In this document: piece after piece, positions 1 to 10,761 of the stretch | Layout: each line of letters opens with the position of its first letter | Position numbering within the stretch: the first letter of the stretch is position 1 | Source of the DNA: Haloferax massiliensis | Lineage (GTDB): Archaea > Halobacteriota > Halobacteria > Halobacteriales > Haloferacaceae | Length of the DNA: 64,000 nt | Direction of reading: 5' to 3' | NCBI RefSeq assembly: GCF_001368915.1 | Contig: NZ_CSTE01000002.1 | Location: 1,736,961 to 1,800,960 of the forward strand | The notes under the pieces: generated by a model | What the model saw: the letters and a program-made list of their open reading frames with translations, nothing else | What the model was told of the DNA's origin: nothing | Databases searched by the model: none | Program-made: the position numbers and the translations under genes

Positions 1-484
1 AACCGCTGAGGGTACCCTGCGCGATGAACTTCAGCGCCTCGTCGACGCGGCGCTGCGGGGCGACGTCGACGGCCTGCGGGACCGAGATACCGCCGTACTT
101 GAGGCGGACGGTCTCCTCGCGGGGGCCGGCGTTCTCGACCGCGCGGATGAGCACCTGCACGGGGTTCTCCTCGGTGCGCTCGTTGACGATTTCGAACGCT
201 TCCTTGACGATTTTGCTCGTCTTCTGTTTGTGTCCCGTGTTGTCCTCGGTCTGCATCAGGCGGTTGATGAGCCGCTCGACGATGCTGATTTCGGACTTCT
301 GGAACTGCTTCGAGGCGTGACGACCCATCGTGTGGGCGATGGGCGTCGCCTTGATGTACCGGCTCATGCTGGGGTCGGTGTACTCCATCTCGGAGACGTC
401 CCAGACGCCGAACAGAAGCGCGTTCTCTTTCGCTTCCTCGCTGCTCGCGGGGGACTCGGGCTCGGGTGCGTCGCTTTCCGACAT
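1..484 (-). CDS. rps7: 30S ribosomal protein uS7 (partial, C-terminus cut by window edge)
   Basis: This is ribosomal protein S7, which binds the 3' major domain of 16S rRNA and nucleates assembly of the small-subunit head. About 161 codons are visible from the ATG at 484, after which the window ends. The first ~20 residues are an acidic haloarchaeal extension ([15 protein letters not shown]). The S7 core follows, with [26 protein letters not shown] and [13 protein letters not shown] blocks typical of archaeal uS7. The start lies 2 bases after the rps12 stop, so the two genes are one transcript and probably translationally coupled. The next gene outside the window would be expected to be an elongation factor gene (inference from the conserved str operon order). 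Confidence 0.97.
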   Translation of the reverse strand, partial: MSESDAPEPESPASSEEAKENALLFGVWDVSEMEYTDPSMSRYIKATPIAHTMGRHASKQFQKSEISIVERLINRLMQTEDNTGHKQKTSKIVKEAFEIVNERTEENPVQVLIRAVENAGPREETVRLKYGGISVPQAVDVAPQRRVDEALKFIAQGTLSG

Positions 485-486
485 TG

Positions 487-915
487 TTAGCGCACCGGCT
501 TTTCGGCGTTTCCGCGGACGAGTTCGATCATCGAGACGCCGTTGACCTTCTCGACCTTGTAGTTGACGCCCGAAAGGTCACCCATCGCGCGACCCTTCGC
601 GCCGCCGATACCGGCGATGGTGACTTCGTCGTGCTCGTCGATGAACGAAATCGCGCCGTCACCGGGACAGAAGGCGGTGACCTGCTTTCCGTTCTTGATG
701 AGCTGAACACGGACGCATTTCCGAATCGCCGAGTTCGGCTGCTTTGCTTCGATACCGACCTTCTCAAGGACGATGCCGCGACCCTGCGGGGCACCCTCAA
801 GCGGGTCGGACTTCTTGCCGAGACCGCGCTCACGGCGCGCGTACTCAGAGTCGGACCAGCGGCGCTTCTGCCGGTCCTGCTTGAGCTTGCGCGCGGCGTA
901 TTTGCCGTTCGCCAT
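487..915 (-). CDS. rps12: 30S ribosomal protein uS12
   Basis: This is ribosomal protein S12, the decoding-centre protein of the small subunit, 142 residues from [13 protein letters not shown]. The start at 915 is preferred over an in-frame ATG three codons upstream because MANGKY is the usual archaeal N-terminus. Conserved blocks include [14 protein letters not shown], the [15 protein letters not shown] segment and the basic C-terminus. A TATA-like box at 941-948 lies ~27 bases upstream, so rps12-rps7 appear to have their own near-leaderless promoter rather than depending on the rpo operon that precedes them. Confidence 0.97.
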   Translation of the reverse strand: MANGKYAARKLKQDRQKRRWSDSEYARRERGLGKKSDPLEGAPQGRGIVLEKVGIEAKQPNSAIRKCVRVQLIKNGKQVTAFCPGDGAISFIDEHDEVTIAGIGGAKGRAMGDLSGVNYKVEKVNGVSMIELVRGNAEKPVR

Positions 916-940
916 AGTGAACAACAGTTCCAGATGGAGC

Positions 941-950
941 TACTTAAGCC
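941..950 (-). promoter_or_regulatory. TATA-like box of the rps12-rps7 operon
   Basis: Read on the minus strand, ggcttaagta sits 26-35 bases before the rps12 ATG, preceded by a purine-rich BRE-like stretch (gaaaaggga). This is the spacing expected for a leaderless or very short-leader haloarchaeal transcript. It implies that the ribosomal genes can be transcribed independently of the upstream channel and nusA genes. Confidence 0.5.
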
Positions 951-1142
951 TCCCTTTTCGAATCCGGCGAGACGGCTTCAGGAGCGATTAGCGGCCCCTA
1001 AGGAGGAATCTGAGGTCGTTTCGTCGGTTCGAACGGCGGCACCTCCGCGTCGAAGAGCGACTAAACCGCCCGGAGATGGTGTCGTTTCGACCTCCGTGCG
1101 AACCGTCGCCACACCGGCCGTTTTCGCCCCCGTTCGGCCGGG

Positions 1143-2036
1143 TCACTCGCCGCCGCGCTCGCCGACGAGGTCCACGTCGAGGCGACCGCTGACCTCCCGT
1201 CCCGACGCCGGTCCGAGCGTCAGCCCCTCCTCGTCGAATCGTCGCTTGACCCGACGCCGGAACCCCGAGCGGACGTCGACGAGGCTCACGTCCATCGGCG
1301 AGGCGACCCAGAACTCCGCCTGCAGCCCGACCGAACTCCCGGCGAATTCGAGGATGCGCGCGGTCGGCTCCGGCTCGTCCAGCACGCGGTCGTCCTCCCG
1401 CGCCGTCTCGACGAGTTCGCGGAGCGCCAGCTCCGTGTCGTCGGCGTACGCGACGTCGACGCGCTCGGTGATTCGGTAGCGCTCTCGGCCGTACGGTCGG
1501 GTAAGCGCGTTCGTCGTGAGCTCCGTGTTCGGCACCGAGATGGTCTCGTTGTTCACCGTCCGTACGCGCGTGACCCGGAAGTCGACCGCCTCGACGACGC
1601 CCTCGCCGCCGGGCCACGATATCCAGTCGCCGACGTTGAAGTCCGGGTCTGCCACGAGAAAGAGGCCGCTGATGAGCGCGCCGATGACCTCCTGTCCGGC
1701 GACGCCGACGACGAGCGTCAGCGCCGCGACGATGAGCGCCGTGTCGGTCAGGACCGACGCGTACCCCGCGCCGATGACGCCGGCGAGCGCGGCGACGACG
1801 ATGACGAAGGCGTGCGCGTAGGTCTCCGTCGCCGACTTCAGCGTCGGGTTGTTCCGGTTGCGGGAGCCGACGAGCCTCGTCACCGCGGGAACCACGAGCA
1901 GCCGACCGACGAGATAGACCGCGACCGCCGCCGCGGCGAACCCCGCGGTCGCGCTCGCGAGCTCCTCGTACTCCGAAAACCCCGTCGGGTCGAGTTGCCC
2001 GACTGCGACCCCCAACGACTGTCGTATCGGCGACAT
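1143..2036 (-). CDS. MscS-family small-conductance mechanosensitive channel
   Basis: A 297-residue membrane protein of the MscS family, which opens under membrane tension to release solutes on hypo-osmotic shock. Three hydrophobic segments are visible (roughly residues 30-60, 75-98 and 100-132). The last ends in the pore-lining pattern GVAGQEVIGALISGLFLVAD and leads into the conserved beta domain (FNVGDWISW, GVVEAVDFRVTRVRT, ETISVPNTELTTN). A mixed alpha/beta cytoplasmic region follows. The ATG at 2036 (MSPIRQ) is chosen because an upstream in-frame alternative would use TTG. The gene sits between nusA and rps12, an unusual insertion in an otherwise conserved transcription-translation cluster. 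Confidence 0.9.
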   Translation of the reverse strand: MSPIRQSLGVAVGQLDPTGFSEYEELASATAGFAAAAVAVYLVGRLLVVPAVTRLVGSRNRNNPTLKSATETYAHAFVIVVAALAGVIGAGYASVLTDTALIVAALTLVVGVAGQEVIGALISGLFLVADPDFNVGDWISWPGGEGVVEAVDFRVTRVRTVNNETISVPNTELTTNALTRPYGRERYRITERVDVAYADDTELALRELVETAREDDRVLDEPEPTARILEFAGSSVGLQAEFWVASPMDVSLVDVRSGFRRRVKRRFDEEGLTLGPASGREVSGRLDVDLVGERGGE

Positions 2037-2087
2037 GCGTAGCTCGCCGTTCGGTGGGGACAAAAACGTGTGGTCGCGTCGACCGCC

Positions 2088-2507
2088 CTACGTCAACTGG
2101 ATGTCGTCGATGTCGTAGTGGCGACGCGCCAGCTCGCGGGCGGTGTCGATGGTCTTCCCGCTCGCGCCGATGGCGACGCCGCGGTCGGCGTCGGCGACCT
2201 CGACGTACGCGACGGTGTCGTTCTGCCGCGAGAGAGTCACGTGTCGGACGGCCGCCGGCGCGAGCGCGCTGGCGACGAACGCCTCCGGCGTGTCGGCGTC
2301 CTCGACCAGTTCGACCGTCCGGCCGAGCTGGCGTTCGACCGACTGGACGGTCCGCCCGCCGGGGCCGATGGCCGTCGCCATGTCGCCCGCGGCGACGAGG
2401 AAGACGACCCGGTCGTCGAAGACGAGGCAGTCGTGGGCGGTCGCCTCCGTCTCCTCCTCGAAGAGGGCGATGAAGCGGCGAGCCGTATCCGACAGCGTAA
2501 CTTTCAT
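2088..2507 (-). CDS. nusA: Archaeal NusA-like transcription factor
   Basis: A 139-residue NusA-like protein made of two KH RNA-binding domains, without the N-terminal polymerase-binding and S1 domains of bacterial NusA. KH glycine loops are visible as AIGPGGRTVQSVE (about residue 46) and AIGASGKTIDTARE (about residue 112). It is thought to act with RNA polymerase in elongation or termination. It starts 3 bases after the rpo1C stop codon, in the order rpo1N-rpo1C-nusA conserved across archaea, so it is co-transcribed with the polymerase. Confidence 0.95.
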   Translation of the reverse strand: MKVTLSDTARRFIALFEEETEATAHDCLVFDDRVVFLVAAGDMATAIGPGGRTVQSVERQLGRTVELVEDADTPEAFVASALAPAAVRHVTLSRQNDTVAYVEVADADRGVAIGASGKTIDTARELARRHYDIDDIQLT

Positions 2508-2509
2508 CG

Positions 2510-3769
2510 TCAGTCGTCGGACGGTTCGGGTGCCGCGTTGGCGTCCGCGTCCTCGACGTCGAGCGAGCCCATGCGGAGGTCCACGTCACCGGTGCCGATA
2601 GCGATCGGCTTGCCGACGATGACGTTCTCGATGACGCCGTCGAGGTCGTCTTCCTCGCCGTGGATGGCGGCGTCGAGCAGGTGGTTGACCGTGACCTCGA
2701 ACGCGGCGCGGGCGAGGACGGAGTCCTTCGACCCGGAGATACCGTGACGGCCGATGGACTCGATGGTCCCGTCGTTCGTCATGATGTCCGCGACGAGCAT
2801 CAGGTGGCGGATGTTCACGTCGTCGAGACCCTGCTCGCGGAGCGTGTTCATCGTCTCGTCGATGATGGCCTCGCGGGCGGCCTCGATACCGAGCTGTTTG
2901 TGCACCTCGTGGATGTTGTTCGAGGTGGTCCGGGAGGCGTCGACGCCCTCGATTGCGAGCGCGTCGCCGAACGCCGAGCCCTCGGTGTAGAGGACGAACT
3001 CCTCGCCGTCGGTGCTCTCGTTGTCCTCCTTGCGGATGACGACGCGGGAGACCTCCTCGATGCCCTTGAACACGATGTCGCGCAGTTCCTCGACGAGTTG
3101 GAGGAGCCGGCGGTAGCTCGGGCTCTCGGGGCCGAACTCGATGAGCGTCCCCTCGCGGCGGGTCTTGATGCCGAGCGCGTCCTCGATGGTCTCGGCGATT
3201 TCGCTCGCGATGACGCCCTCGTCGTCGTAGGTCGGCCAGCGTTCGAGGAGCGTCTCGTCGTTGAGGTTGACCTGCACGACCATGTCGGCGACGTTCGTCG
3301 AGATGTCGCCGAGCGCCAGAATCTTCGTGGACTCGATGTTCCAGACGACCTGGTGGGCGAGTTCGCGGTTGTTCGCGTACTCGTCGTCGAGGTACACCGT
3401 CATCATCGGCGTGTCGGGGGTCTTCCGCGCGTCCACCAGTTCGATGAGCCGCGGCAGTCCCTGCGTGACGTCGATTTCGGCGACGCCCGCGTAGTGGAAC
3501 GTGTTCATCGTCATCTGCGTCCCCGGCTCACCGATGGACTGCGCCGAGACCGTCCCGACGGGGTCGAGCGGGTCGACGCGGGTGTCGAGGTAGCGCGCCT
3601 CGACGGCCTGCGCGATTTCGCCGGCCTGGTCGAGGGTGACGCCCTCGCGCTCTTCGATGGTCTGGTAGATGCGGTCCTTCAGTCGTCGAGACAGCTCTTT
3701 GGTCTCGACGATGTCGACGACGGCGTCGTCGACGAACTCGTAGTCGGCGGTTGCGTCATGTTCAGTCAT
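2510..3769 (-). CDS. rpo1C: DNA-directed RNA polymerase subunit Rpo1C (A'')
   Basis: The C-terminal part of the largest RNA polymerase subunit, 419 residues from [12 protein letters not shown]. It carries the bridge/jaw portion, including [22 protein letters not shown] (read here in two halves), the region that contains the trigger loop, and the conserved [17 protein letters not shown] block near the C-terminus. The start at 3769 overlaps the end of rpo1N by 8 bases; an upstream in-frame start at 3799 would extend the overlap without adding conserved sequence. The C-terminal ~20 residues are an acidic haloarchaeal tail. Confidence 0.97.
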   Translation of the reverse strand: MTEHDATADYEFVDDAVVDIVETKELSRRLKDRIYQTIEEREGVTLDQAGEIAQAVEARYLDTRVDPLDPVGTVSAQSIGEPGTQMTMNTFHYAGVAEIDVTQGLPRLIELVDARKTPDTPMMTVYLDDEYANNRELAHQVVWNIESTKILALGDISTNVADMVVQVNLNDETLLERWPTYDDEGVIASEIAETIEDALGIKTRREGTLIEFGPESPSYRRLLQLVEELRDIVFKGIEEVSRVVIRKEDNESTDGEEFVLYTEGSAFGDALAIEGVDASRTTSNNIHEVHKQLGIEAAREAIIDETMNTLREQGLDDVNIRHLMLVADIMTNDGTIESIGRHGISGSKDSVLARAAFEVTVNHLLDAAIHGEEDDLDGVIENVIVGKPIAIGTGDVDLRMGSLDVEDADANAAPEPSDD

Positions 3770-6692
3770 CGGATTCGACCCCCGCACGGGCGTCGACACG
3801 CGGTTCGGCGTGCTCGGAGAGGTTGGTCGGCGGTTCGCGCTCGCCGAGGAAGCGTTCTTTCTCCTCCGCGGAGCTGAACTCCGAGGTGAGGACGCGGTCG
3901 GCGATGTTCTCGACGTCGATGGGCGTCTCGTCGTCCGAGGAGACCTTCACCGGGCTCGTGCCGTCCTCGCCGAACTCGAACTGGACGATGGTCCCCGACG
4001 TGTCGCGGACGGAGCCGTCGTACTGCGCCTCGAGCTCGGAGAGGGCGTTGATGAGCCGACGCTGGAGGTAACCGGACTTCGAGGTCCGGACTGCCGTGTC
4101 GACAAGCCCCTCGCGGCCACCCATCGCGTGGAAGAAGAACTCGCGCGGCGTGAGGCCGGCGCGGTAGGAGTTCTCGACGAAGCCGTGGGCCTCTGCCGAG
4201 AGGTCACCCGGTTGGTAGTGGCTCAGGGTGCGGCCTTCGTAGCCGCGGTTGATGCGCTCGCCCCGAACTGCCTGCTGGCCGACACAGCCGGCCATCTGGG
4301 TCAGGTTGAGCATGGACGCACGCGCGCCGGACTTCGACATCACGACTGCCGGGTTGTCCTCCTCGAAGTGGTCTTCGGCGATTTCACCGGCGGAGTCGCG
4401 CGCCTTGCCGAGGCGCTGCATGATCTTCATCTCCAGCGTCTCGTCGACGGAGCGCCCCGGCAGGGATTCGAGCTCTCCCGCCTCGTAGATTTCGATGAGC
4501 TCCTGAATCTTGTCGTAGGCGGCGTCGATGGCCTCGTCGACCTGCGCCGTCGCCTCGTCCGGGATGGACTCGTCGTCGATACCGATAGACAGCCCGAAGT
4601 GCATGATGGCGCGCATCGCGAGCGAGGCGATCTCGTTGATGAAGATGCGCGAGCGCGTCTTCGAGTAGTCCTTCGCGAGGGCGTCGACGATTTCGCCGCC
4701 GAACGCGCCGACGGCGTCCTCGTCGATGGTGCCCTGCACGAGCTGGCCGTCCTCGATGGTGACCGTGTCGCCGACCTTCGAGGTGAACTCCATGTTCAGG
4801 TCGTCCGGCAGGAGCTCGGAGAAGATCTGCTGGCCGGTCCAGTAGGGCTGGCCGTCCTCGTTTTCGCCCGCGGGCTCGGGGAGCGTGTCCACGCGCGTCG
4901 CGCGGAGCAGGTCGAGCGCCTGCGTCTCGACGAACTCGGGGTTGTCGTGGGTGAGCAGGTAGGTGCCCGAGATGTGGTCCTGAATCGCGCCGATGATGTT
5001 CTCGCCGAAGCGCGGCGAGAGAATCTGCTCTTGGACGCGCATGAGGACGCGCGCCTCGGCACGGGCCTCCTCGTTCTGGAGGGCGTGCATGTTCATCTCG
5101 TCGCCGTCGAAGTCAGCGTTGTACGGCGGACAGACGACGGTGTTCAGGCGGAACGTCTTGTACGGCATCACGACGACTTCGTGCGCCATGATGGACATCC
5201 GGTGCAGCGACGGCTGTCGGTTGAAGATGACGATGTCGCCGTCGACGAGGTGGCGGTTGACCTCCCAGCCGAGTTCGACCTTCTCCGCGAGTTCCTCGCA
5301 GTTCTTTTCGGTCACCTTCAGGCGGCGGCCGTCCGGGCGGCGGACGTAGTTCGCGCCGGGGTGGCTCTCGGGTCCGTTACGGACGTACTGTCGAGCCTCG
5401 TCGATGTTGCGCTCGGTGACGTTCATCGTCTGGGTCATCTCGGACGCGACGCGGTCCGGGACGCCGACCTCGTTGAGCGAGAGCGTCGGGTCCGGCGAGA
5501 TGACGGTACGCGCCGAGAAGTTGACGCGCTTGCCGGACAGGGAGCCGCGGAAGCGACCCTCCTTGCCCTTCAGGCGCTGGCTGAGCGTCTTCAGCGGGCG
5601 GCCGGAGCGGTGGCGCGCCGGCGGCGTGCCCGAAATCTCGTTGTCGATGAACGTGGTGACGTGGTACTGGAGCAGTTCCCACAGGTCCTCGATAATCAGC
5701 TGCGGCGCACCCGCCTCGCGGTTCTCCATGAACCGCTGGTTGATGCGGATGATGTCCACGAGCTTGTGAGTCAGGTCGTCCTCGGAGCGCTGGCCGTTGT
5801 CCAGCGTGATGGAGGGACGCGCCGTGACCGGCGGGACGGGGAGGACGGTCAGAATCATCCACTCGGGGCGCGACCGGCTGGGGTCGATGCCGAGCGTGAC
5901 GAGGTCCTCGTCCGGGACGTCCTCGAACCAGTCGCGGATGTCCGAGGGCATCAGCTTGTTCATGTCCTCTTCCGTGAGGTCGAGGTCGAGCGCCTTTTCG
6001 AGCGCCTTGCGGTCGTCGCCGACCGGGCGGAACTCGCCGGCGAGCACCTGATTGACGCGCTCGGCGTCGAGACCGGTCTCGTTGGCGAGGGTGACGGGGT
6101 CGACGCCCTCGTCGTCCTCGTCGTCGGGGTCGGGCTGCATCGCTTCGGCGATGCGCTCGGAGTAGTCCCCGGCGAGCACGTTCTGGACCTCGTAGTAGGT
6201 CGTCGGCTTCTCGTGTTTGATGTCGTGCTGCGGCGAGCCGCAGTGGGGACAGCGGTTGGCCTTGCGGGCCTGCCGGACCGCCGACTTCATCACGTCGCTC
6301 CAGTCGTCGCCGAGTTCCTTCGTGCGACCGAGCTTGTCGCGGTACTCGTCGGCCTCCTCGTCCGTGAGCGAGAGGCGACCGCACTCGCGACACGTTGAGC
6401 GGAGCAGGCGGCGGATGAGCTTCGTGAAGCCGACGTGGATGACGGGCGCGGCCAGTTCGATGTGGCCGAAGTGCCCGTTACACGACCCGGAGTGCTGGCC
6501 GCAGGTGCGGCACTGCAGACCGGGGTCGATGACGCCCAGCCGCGGGTCCATGAGACCCATGTCGATTGGGTAGCCGTCGTCGTCGTAGGTGTCCGCGGTG
6601 ATGACCTTCGTCGCGGACATGTCTCGGTACGTCTCCGGGTCCATCAACCCGAACTGGATGCTGCCGATTTCTTTGGGTGTCTGCATTGACAT
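3762..6692 (-). CDS. rpo1N: DNA-directed RNA polymerase subunit Rpo1N (A')
   Basis: The 976-residue N-terminal part of the largest RNA polymerase subunit, forming the clamp and active centre. The magnesium-binding motif [12 protein letters not shown] lies near residues 525-536. An N-terminal zinc-binding cluster ([17 protein letters not shown], about residues 62-78) and a second Cys cluster (CRECG and CPHCG) are present. [13 protein letters not shown] and [11 protein letters not shown] are further universal blocks. The N-terminus could also be MQTPKEIG two codons later. It follows rpo2C by 6 bases in the operon rpo5-2N-2C-1N-1C-nusA. Confidence 0.98.
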   Translation of the reverse strand: MSMQTPKEIGSIQFGLMDPETYRDMSATKVITADTYDDDGYPIDMGLMDPRLGVIDPGLQCRTCGQHSGSCNGHFGHIELAAPVIHVGFTKLIRRLLRSTCRECGRLSLTDEEADEYRDKLGRTKELGDDWSDVMKSAVRQARKANRCPHCGSPQHDIKHEKPTTYYEVQNVLAGDYSERIAEAMQPDPDDEDDEGVDPVTLANETGLDAERVNQVLAGEFRPVGDDRKALEKALDLDLTEEDMNKLMPSDIRDWFEDVPDEDLVTLGIDPSRSRPEWMILTVLPVPPVTARPSITLDNGQRSEDDLTHKLVDIIRINQRFMENREAGAPQLIIEDLWELLQYHVTTFIDNEISGTPPARHRSGRPLKTLSQRLKGKEGRFRGSLSGKRVNFSARTVISPDPTLSLNEVGVPDRVASEMTQTMNVTERNIDEARQYVRNGPESHPGANYVRRPDGRRLKVTEKNCEELAEKVELGWEVNRHLVDGDIVIFNRQPSLHRMSIMAHEVVVMPYKTFRLNTVVCPPYNADFDGDEMNMHALQNEEARAEARVLMRVQEQILSPRFGENIIGAIQDHISGTYLLTHDNPEFVETQALDLLRATRVDTLPEPAGENEDGQPYWTGQQIFSELLPDDLNMEFTSKVGDTVTIEDGQLVQGTIDEDAVGAFGGEIVDALAKDYSKTRSRIFINEIASLAMRAIMHFGLSIGIDDESIPDEATAQVDEAIDAAYDKIQELIEIYEAGELESLPGRSVDETLEMKIMQRLGKARDSAGEIAEDHFEEDNPAVVMSKSGARASMLNLTQMAGCVGQQAVRGERINRGYEGRTLSHYQPGDLSAEAHGFVENSYRAGLTPREFFFHAMGGREGLVDTAVRTSKSGYLQRRLINALSELEAQYDGSVRDTSGTIVQFEFGEDGTSPVKVSSDDETPIDVENIADRVLTSEFSSAEEKERFLGEREPPTNLSEHAEPRVDARAGVESDD

Positions 6693-6698
6693 GAGTGG

Positions 6699-8528
6699 TT
6701 AGACCGCGTCCTTCAGTTCGATTCGCGGGCGGACGCCGAGCGCGACCATCTCGTCGAGGAGCAGCTTGAACGCGTAGCTGATCTCGATTTCGTGGATGTT
6801 GTCCTCGTCGCCGGTGACCGGGTCGTAGATGCGGCGCTGGTCGCGGTCCTCGACGGCGACCATGCCGGTGTCGGCGGAGATGTAGACCTTCTCCTTGTCG
6901 GAGGAGTCGAGCAGGCGCTCCTGGAGCACCATCGCGGCACCGTGTCCGATGACGGTGTCGCGCTCCATCTCCCCGAGACGGAGGCCACCCTCGCGGGCGC
7001 GACCCTCCGTCGGCTGGCGGGTGAGCACCTGCACGGGACCGCGCGAGCGGGCGTGCAGCTTGTTGCTCACCATGTGGTACAGCTTGTGGTAGAAGATGAT
7101 GCCGACGAAGATTTCGGCCTCGATCTTCTCGCCGGTGACGCCGGAGTACATGACCTCCTTGCCGGAGGACATGAAGCCGCGCTCTTCGAGCGCCGAGCGG
7201 AGCTCCTCTTCGTTTTCGCCCTGGAAGGCGGTGCCGTCGACGCGGCGGCCTTCGAGCGCGCCGACCTTGCCGCCGAGCATCTCCAGCACGTGGCCGACCG
7301 TCATGCGCGACGGCAGGGCGTGCGGGTTGAGCACGAGGTCGGGAACGACGCCGTCGGCGGTGAAGGGCATGTCCTCCTGGGGTGCCAGGTGGCCCACGAC
7401 GCCCTTCTGTCCGTGACGGGACGCGAACTTGTCGCCGAGTTCCGGAACGCGCTGGTCGCGGACGGACACCTTGGCGAGCTTCGAGCCGTCTTCGCCCTCC
7501 ATGAGCGTGACCGTGTCCACGACGCCCGATTCGCCCGAGCGCATCGTGACGGAGGTCTCGCGGCGCTTCTGCGGCGAGAGCCCCGCCATGTCGTCGGGCT
7601 CTTCGAGGAACCGCGGCGGCGAGGTCTTGCCGAGCAGCACGGAGTTCTCGTCGACGACCGTCTCGGGGTTGACGAGGCCGTCCTCGTCGAGGTGCGAGTA
7701 CGCGTCTTCACCGCGCGCGCCGCGCACGTCCTGGGACGGAATCTCGAAGCGGTCTTCCTGCCCGCCGGGGTAGCGGCGCTCCTCGCCCTCGTAGGTGCGG
7801 AAGAAGTGCGAGCGGGCGAGGGCGCGTTCGACGGAGCCCTTGTTCATGACGAGCGCGTCCTCGATGTTGAAGCCCTCGTAGGACATGACGGCCACGACGA
7901 AGTTCTGGGCCGCCGGTCGCTCGTCGAACCCGATCTGCTCCGTGGTCTGCGTCTTGACCATCGAGAGCTGCGGGTAGTGCATGAGGTGCTGGCGGGTGTC
8001 CGGGCGGATGCGGTAGTTCGCCGCGGGCAGCCCCAGCGACTGCTTCATCATCCCTGCACCCATCGTAATGCGGGGCGAGGCGTTGTGCTCCGGGTACGGA
8101 ATCATCCCGGCACCGATGCCGAAGATGAGCTGCGGGTCGATTTCGAGGTGCGTGTGGTCCTCGTTGAGTTCGTCCTCGTCGACCGCGACGTAGATGTCTT
8201 CTTCCTCCTCGGCGTCGATGAACTCGACGAGCCCGCGCTCGACGAGGTCGTCGAAGTCGAGTTCGTCGTTGTCGAGCGCCTCGACGTGGTCGTCGTCGAG
8301 GAGCGGTTCGCCGTCTTCGACGACGATGAGCGGACGGCGGGCGCGGCCCGCGTCGGCGTTGATGATGACTTCGCGGGTGCGCTCTTTGACGGAGACGTTC
8401 ACCATCTGGCTCACGTCGCCGCGGCGGCGCGCCTCTCGAATCTGTGCCGCGAGTTGGTTGGGGTCCGGGTGGGTCCCGACGAGACTACCGTTGACGTATA
8501 CTTTCGCTTCTCGCTGTGCCTGAGCCAT
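6699..8528 (-). CDS. rpo2C: DNA-directed RNA polymerase subunit Rpo2C (B')
   Basis: The C-terminal fragment of the second-largest RNA polymerase subunit, 609 residues from [14 protein letters not shown]. Key catalytic-face motifs are visible: GYNIEDA-type segment ([18 protein letters not shown]), [15 protein letters not shown], and the C-terminal RDTVIGHGA region. In Euryarchaeota such as haloarchaea this subunit is split into two genes, and here the split falls after a highly acidic stretch of the B'' end. The start at 8528 lies directly after the rpo2N stop (one base spacing); a longer upstream frame is not supported by conservation. Confidence 0.97.
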   Translation of the reverse strand: MAQAQREAKVYVNGSLVGTHPDPNQLAAQIREARRRGDVSQMVNVSVKERTREVIINADAGRARRPLIVVEDGEPLLDDDHVEALDNDELDFDDLVERGLVEFIDAEEEEDIYVAVDEDELNEDHTHLEIDPQLIFGIGAGMIPYPEHNASPRITMGAGMMKQSLGLPAANYRIRPDTRQHLMHYPQLSMVKTQTTEQIGFDERPAAQNFVVAVMSYEGFNIEDALVMNKGSVERALARSHFFRTYEGEERRYPGGQEDRFEIPSQDVRGARGEDAYSHLDEDGLVNPETVVDENSVLLGKTSPPRFLEEPDDMAGLSPQKRRETSVTMRSGESGVVDTVTLMEGEDGSKLAKVSVRDQRVPELGDKFASRHGQKGVVGHLAPQEDMPFTADGVVPDLVLNPHALPSRMTVGHVLEMLGGKVGALEGRRVDGTAFQGENEEELRSALEERGFMSSGKEVMYSGVTGEKIEAEIFVGIIFYHKLYHMVSNKLHARSRGPVQVLTRQPTEGRAREGGLRLGEMERDTVIGHGAAMVLQERLLDSSDKEKVYISADTGMVAVEDRDQRRIYDPVTGDEDNIHEIEISYAFKLLLDEMVALGVRPRIELKDAV

Positions 8529-8529
8529 G

Positions 8530-10095
8530 TTAGTCGTCCGCGGGTGCGGCGTCGACGCTGTCGATGCCGGGGATACCCTCGACACCCATCGACGCGAGTT
8601 CTCGTTTCAGCGACTGTTCGTCCTCGACGTTCTGGGAGAGCTCCATCGCCTGCGCGAAGTTCTTCACCAGACCGCAGTTCGGTCCCTCGGGGGTCTCGGA
8701 GGGACAGATGCGACCCCACTGGGTCGCGTGCAGGTCGCGCGCCTCGAAGTGCGGCTGCGACCGCGACAGCGGACTCCGGAGGCGGCGAAGGTGCGACAGC
8801 ACACCCATGTAGTCGGTGCGGTCGACGAGCTGCGAGACGCCGGAACGGCCGCCGACCCAGTTGCCCGTCGCGATGGGGTGTTCGAGCCGCTCCGTGAGCA
8901 CGTCGGACCGGACAACGGTGTTGACCGTCAGGTTCCGGTTCCGCATGTTGGCGCGTTCGAGCTGGTACTTCACGTCGCGCGCCAGCTTGTTGAGCGCCGT
9001 CCGGAAGAGGTCCTTCATGAGGTCGCCGGAGACCTTCAGGCGCTTGTTGGCGTAGTGGTCCTTGTCGTCGGAGTCGCGGCGCTGGAGTGCGAGTTCGAAA
9101 CACGCCTCGGCCATGCGACAGAGGTAGTACGCCTTGTTCATGCGCACTTCCTCTTCTTCCGCGCCCTCCTCGTGGAGGTGCGGGAGCAGGTAGCGGTCGA
9201 TGACGTAGTTGGCGCGCTTGAGCTGGTAGTTCTTGCCCTGCCCGCCGGCGACGCGCTTGCCGAGCGCCTCGATGGCCTGCTCTTGGGTCTGCACCTCGGC
9301 CTCTTCGAGGTTTTCGAGCATGAACTTCACAATCTCCGGGTCGTCGGAGACGCGGTGGACGATCTCCTCGTCGGATTCGAGGCCGAGCGCGCGGACGAGC
9401 GTCACGAAGTTGACGCTCCCGGAGACCGACGGGAACGACACTTCGAGGAGCCCCTCGCGGTTGCGCTCACACAGCACGAGCGCGCGGTAGCCGCGGCGCT
9501 GGCTGAACGTCTTCGCGACCTGAATCTCGTCGCCGTACTTCGTGTCGTACTCGGCGAGAATCTTGTTCGGTGCCAGGTCCTCCGAGGTCATGAGCACGCG
9601 CTCGGAGCCGTTGACGATGAAGTAGCCGCCGGGGTCGACGGGGTCCTCGCCGATTTCGACGAGGTCCTCGTCGGAGAGCTCCGCGATGTTGCACTTCGAG
9701 GAGCCGACCATGATGGGCATCCGGCCGACCTTCGTCTCCGCGGTGTCGACGACGACTTCCTCTTCTTCCTCGCCGCCGCGGACGATGGACATCTCCATGA
9801 ACACGGGGGCGGAGTAGGTGATGTTGCGCAGGCGCGCTTCCTGCGGGAAGAGCAGTTCCTCGGAGCCGTCGGCCTCGCGGACGCGGGGCGTCTCCACGCG
9901 GACGCCACCGAGTTCGACGTAGACGGGTTCCTCGCCCTCCTTGTCGCCGATGTCCGTTTCGATGGTCGCCTTCTCCTCGACGACGTCCATCATGCCGCGT
10001 TCGAGGAACGCGTTAAACGAGCGGAAGTGGTGTTCAGCGAGCCGTTCTTCGGAGAAGTACTTGCGAGAGACCTCGCGTCGCGCTTGTCGGTTCAT
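8530..10095 (-). CDS. rpo2N: DNA-directed RNA polymerase subunit Rpo2N (B'')
   Basis: The 521-residue N-terminal fragment of the second-largest RNA polymerase subunit. Recognisable blocks are [22 protein letters not shown] (two parts), RRGYRALV, and the rifampicin-region-like [21 protein letters not shown] followed by [19 protein letters not shown]. Its ATG overlaps the rpo5 stop by 4 bases (ATGA), and its stop is one base from rpo2C, so stoichiometric translation by coupling is likely. Confidence 0.97.
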   Translation of the reverse strand: MNRQARREVSRKYFSEERLAEHHFRSFNAFLERGMMDVVEEKATIETDIGDKEGEEPVYVELGGVRVETPRVREADGSEELLFPQEARLRNITYSAPVFMEMSIVRGGEEEEEVVVDTAETKVGRMPIMVGSSKCNIAELSDEDLVEIGEDPVDPGGYFIVNGSERVLMTSEDLAPNKILAEYDTKYGDEIQVAKTFSQRRGYRALVLCERNREGLLEVSFPSVSGSVNFVTLVRALGLESDEEIVHRVSDDPEIVKFMLENLEEAEVQTQEQAIEALGKRVAGGQGKNYQLKRANYVIDRYLLPHLHEEGAEEEEVRMNKAYYLCRMAEACFELALQRRDSDDKDHYANKRLKVSGDLMKDLFRTALNKLARDVKYQLERANMRNRNLTVNTVVRSDVLTERLEHPIATGNWVGGRSGVSQLVDRTDYMGVLSHLRRLRSPLSRSQPHFEARDLHATQWGRICPSETPEGPNCGLVKNFAQAMELSQNVEDEQSLKRELASMGVEGIPGIDSVDAAPADD

Positions 10096-10319
10096 TCAAT
10101 CACCAGTCGGTATACGACTGCTTTGTCTGTCGTTCGAGAGTTCCGAACGATCTTGATGACGTCGCCGGGCTCTGCGTCCTCGGGGAGCGCCGGGTCTTTC
10201 AGCTTGATCTTCGGGAGATTCGTCTTCTCGACGTTGTACTCCTGTAACACGTCCTCGACGGCCTCGTCGTCGAGTTTCGTGTGTTCCGGAACCAGTTTGT
10301 GTTGGCTTACGTCTACCAT
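10092..10319 (-). CDS. rpo5: DNA-directed RNA polymerase subunit Rpo5 (H)
   Basis: The small 75-residue RNA polymerase subunit H, homologous to the C-terminal domain of eukaryotic RPB5. The start [16 protein letters not shown] and the blocks [21 protein letters not shown] and VVYRLVIE match the family. It is the first gene of the polymerase operon. The ATG at 10319 is chosen because translation upstream in the same frame gives no conserved sequence. A 4-base overlap with rpo2N suggests coupled translation. Confidence 0.96.
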   Translation of the reverse strand: MVDVSQHKLVPEHTKLDDEAVEDVLQEYNVEKTNLPKIKLKDPALPEDAEPGDVIKIVRNSRTTDKAVVYRLVIE

Positions 10320-10383
10320 GTATGGTGCTGCTGGGTGCTGGAAGAAGCTGTCACGGGATACTACGGCTGATTTTGGGACGCAC

Positions 10384-10393
10384 CCATTTAACA
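10384..10393 (-). promoter_or_regulatory. Candidate promoter of the rpo operon
   Basis: On the minus strand gttaaatggg lies ~65-74 bases before the rpo5 ATG, which would give a 5' leader of ~40 bases. A second, better-looking TATA box (atttatatc on the minus strand, 10482-10490) lies farther upstream and would give a leader of ~140 bases, or could serve a plus-strand transcript as gatataaat. The sequence alone does not decide which is used. Confidence 0.35.
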
Positions 10394-10547
10394 CTTGCCA
10401 ACTGCGTCGAAGAAAGGCGACGCTATCGGCAGTCACGCACCGGAGATGCGCGAATCGTCACACCTTGGCATGGGGTGTCGTGATATAAATGTCTTCGGGG
10501 CAGGAATCGCGGTACCGCGGGCCAAGGGCAACCCAGATGGTAAGTCT

Positions 10548-10558
10548 TATCTATAAAC
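10548..10558 (+). promoter_or_regulatory. TATA box of the tRNA-Asp pair
   Basis: The string tatctataaac sits 29-39 bases before the first tRNA-Asp, at the position expected for an archaeal TATA box of a tRNA transcription unit. The second tRNA lies only 29 bases after the first and has no comparable box, so both are probably made from one precursor. Confidence 0.55.
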
Positions 10559-10586
10559 CTCGGCTACGGATGAGTGCAGACGGAGG

Positions 10587-10659
10587 GCCCGGGTGGTGTA
10601 GTGGCCCATCATACGACCCTGTCACGGTCGTGACGCGGGTTCAAATCCCGCCTCGGGCG
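10587..10659 (+). tRNA. tRNA-Asp (GTC), copy 1
   Basis: A 73-base tRNA with acceptor stem GCCCGGG paired to CTCGGGC (one G-U), discriminator G and no encoded CCA. The anticodon is GTC in the loop cctgtcacg, hence aspartate. The T arm (cgggttcaaatcccg) is a perfect 5-bp stem with the usual TTC loop. The sequence is identical to the second copy 29 bases downstream. Confidence 0.97.
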
Positions 10660-10688
10660 CTCTCCGTACCGCAAACTCACTTCAGTAA

Positions 10689-10761
10689 GCCCGGGTGGTG
10701 TAGTGGCCCATCATACGACCCTGTCACGGTCGTGACGCGGGTTCAAATCCCGCCTCGGGCG
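10689..10761 (+). tRNA. tRNA-Asp (GTC), copy 2
   Basis: Identical over all 73 bases to the upstream tRNA-Asp. The last 14 bases plus the following ~36 bases are repeated with one mismatch at 10969-11018, so a stub of a tRNA 3' end lies downstream. Aspartate tRNA duplication suits a proteome very rich in Asp, although that is only an inference. Confidence 0.97.

Noticed and set aside
3810-6398. A very long plus-strand open frame (862 codons) opposite rpo1N
   Set aside because: It is antisense to the clearly conserved polymerase gene. High GC with third-position G/C leaves long stop-free antisense frames throughout this genome; the translation is Leu/Val/Asp/Arg-rich and matches nothing.
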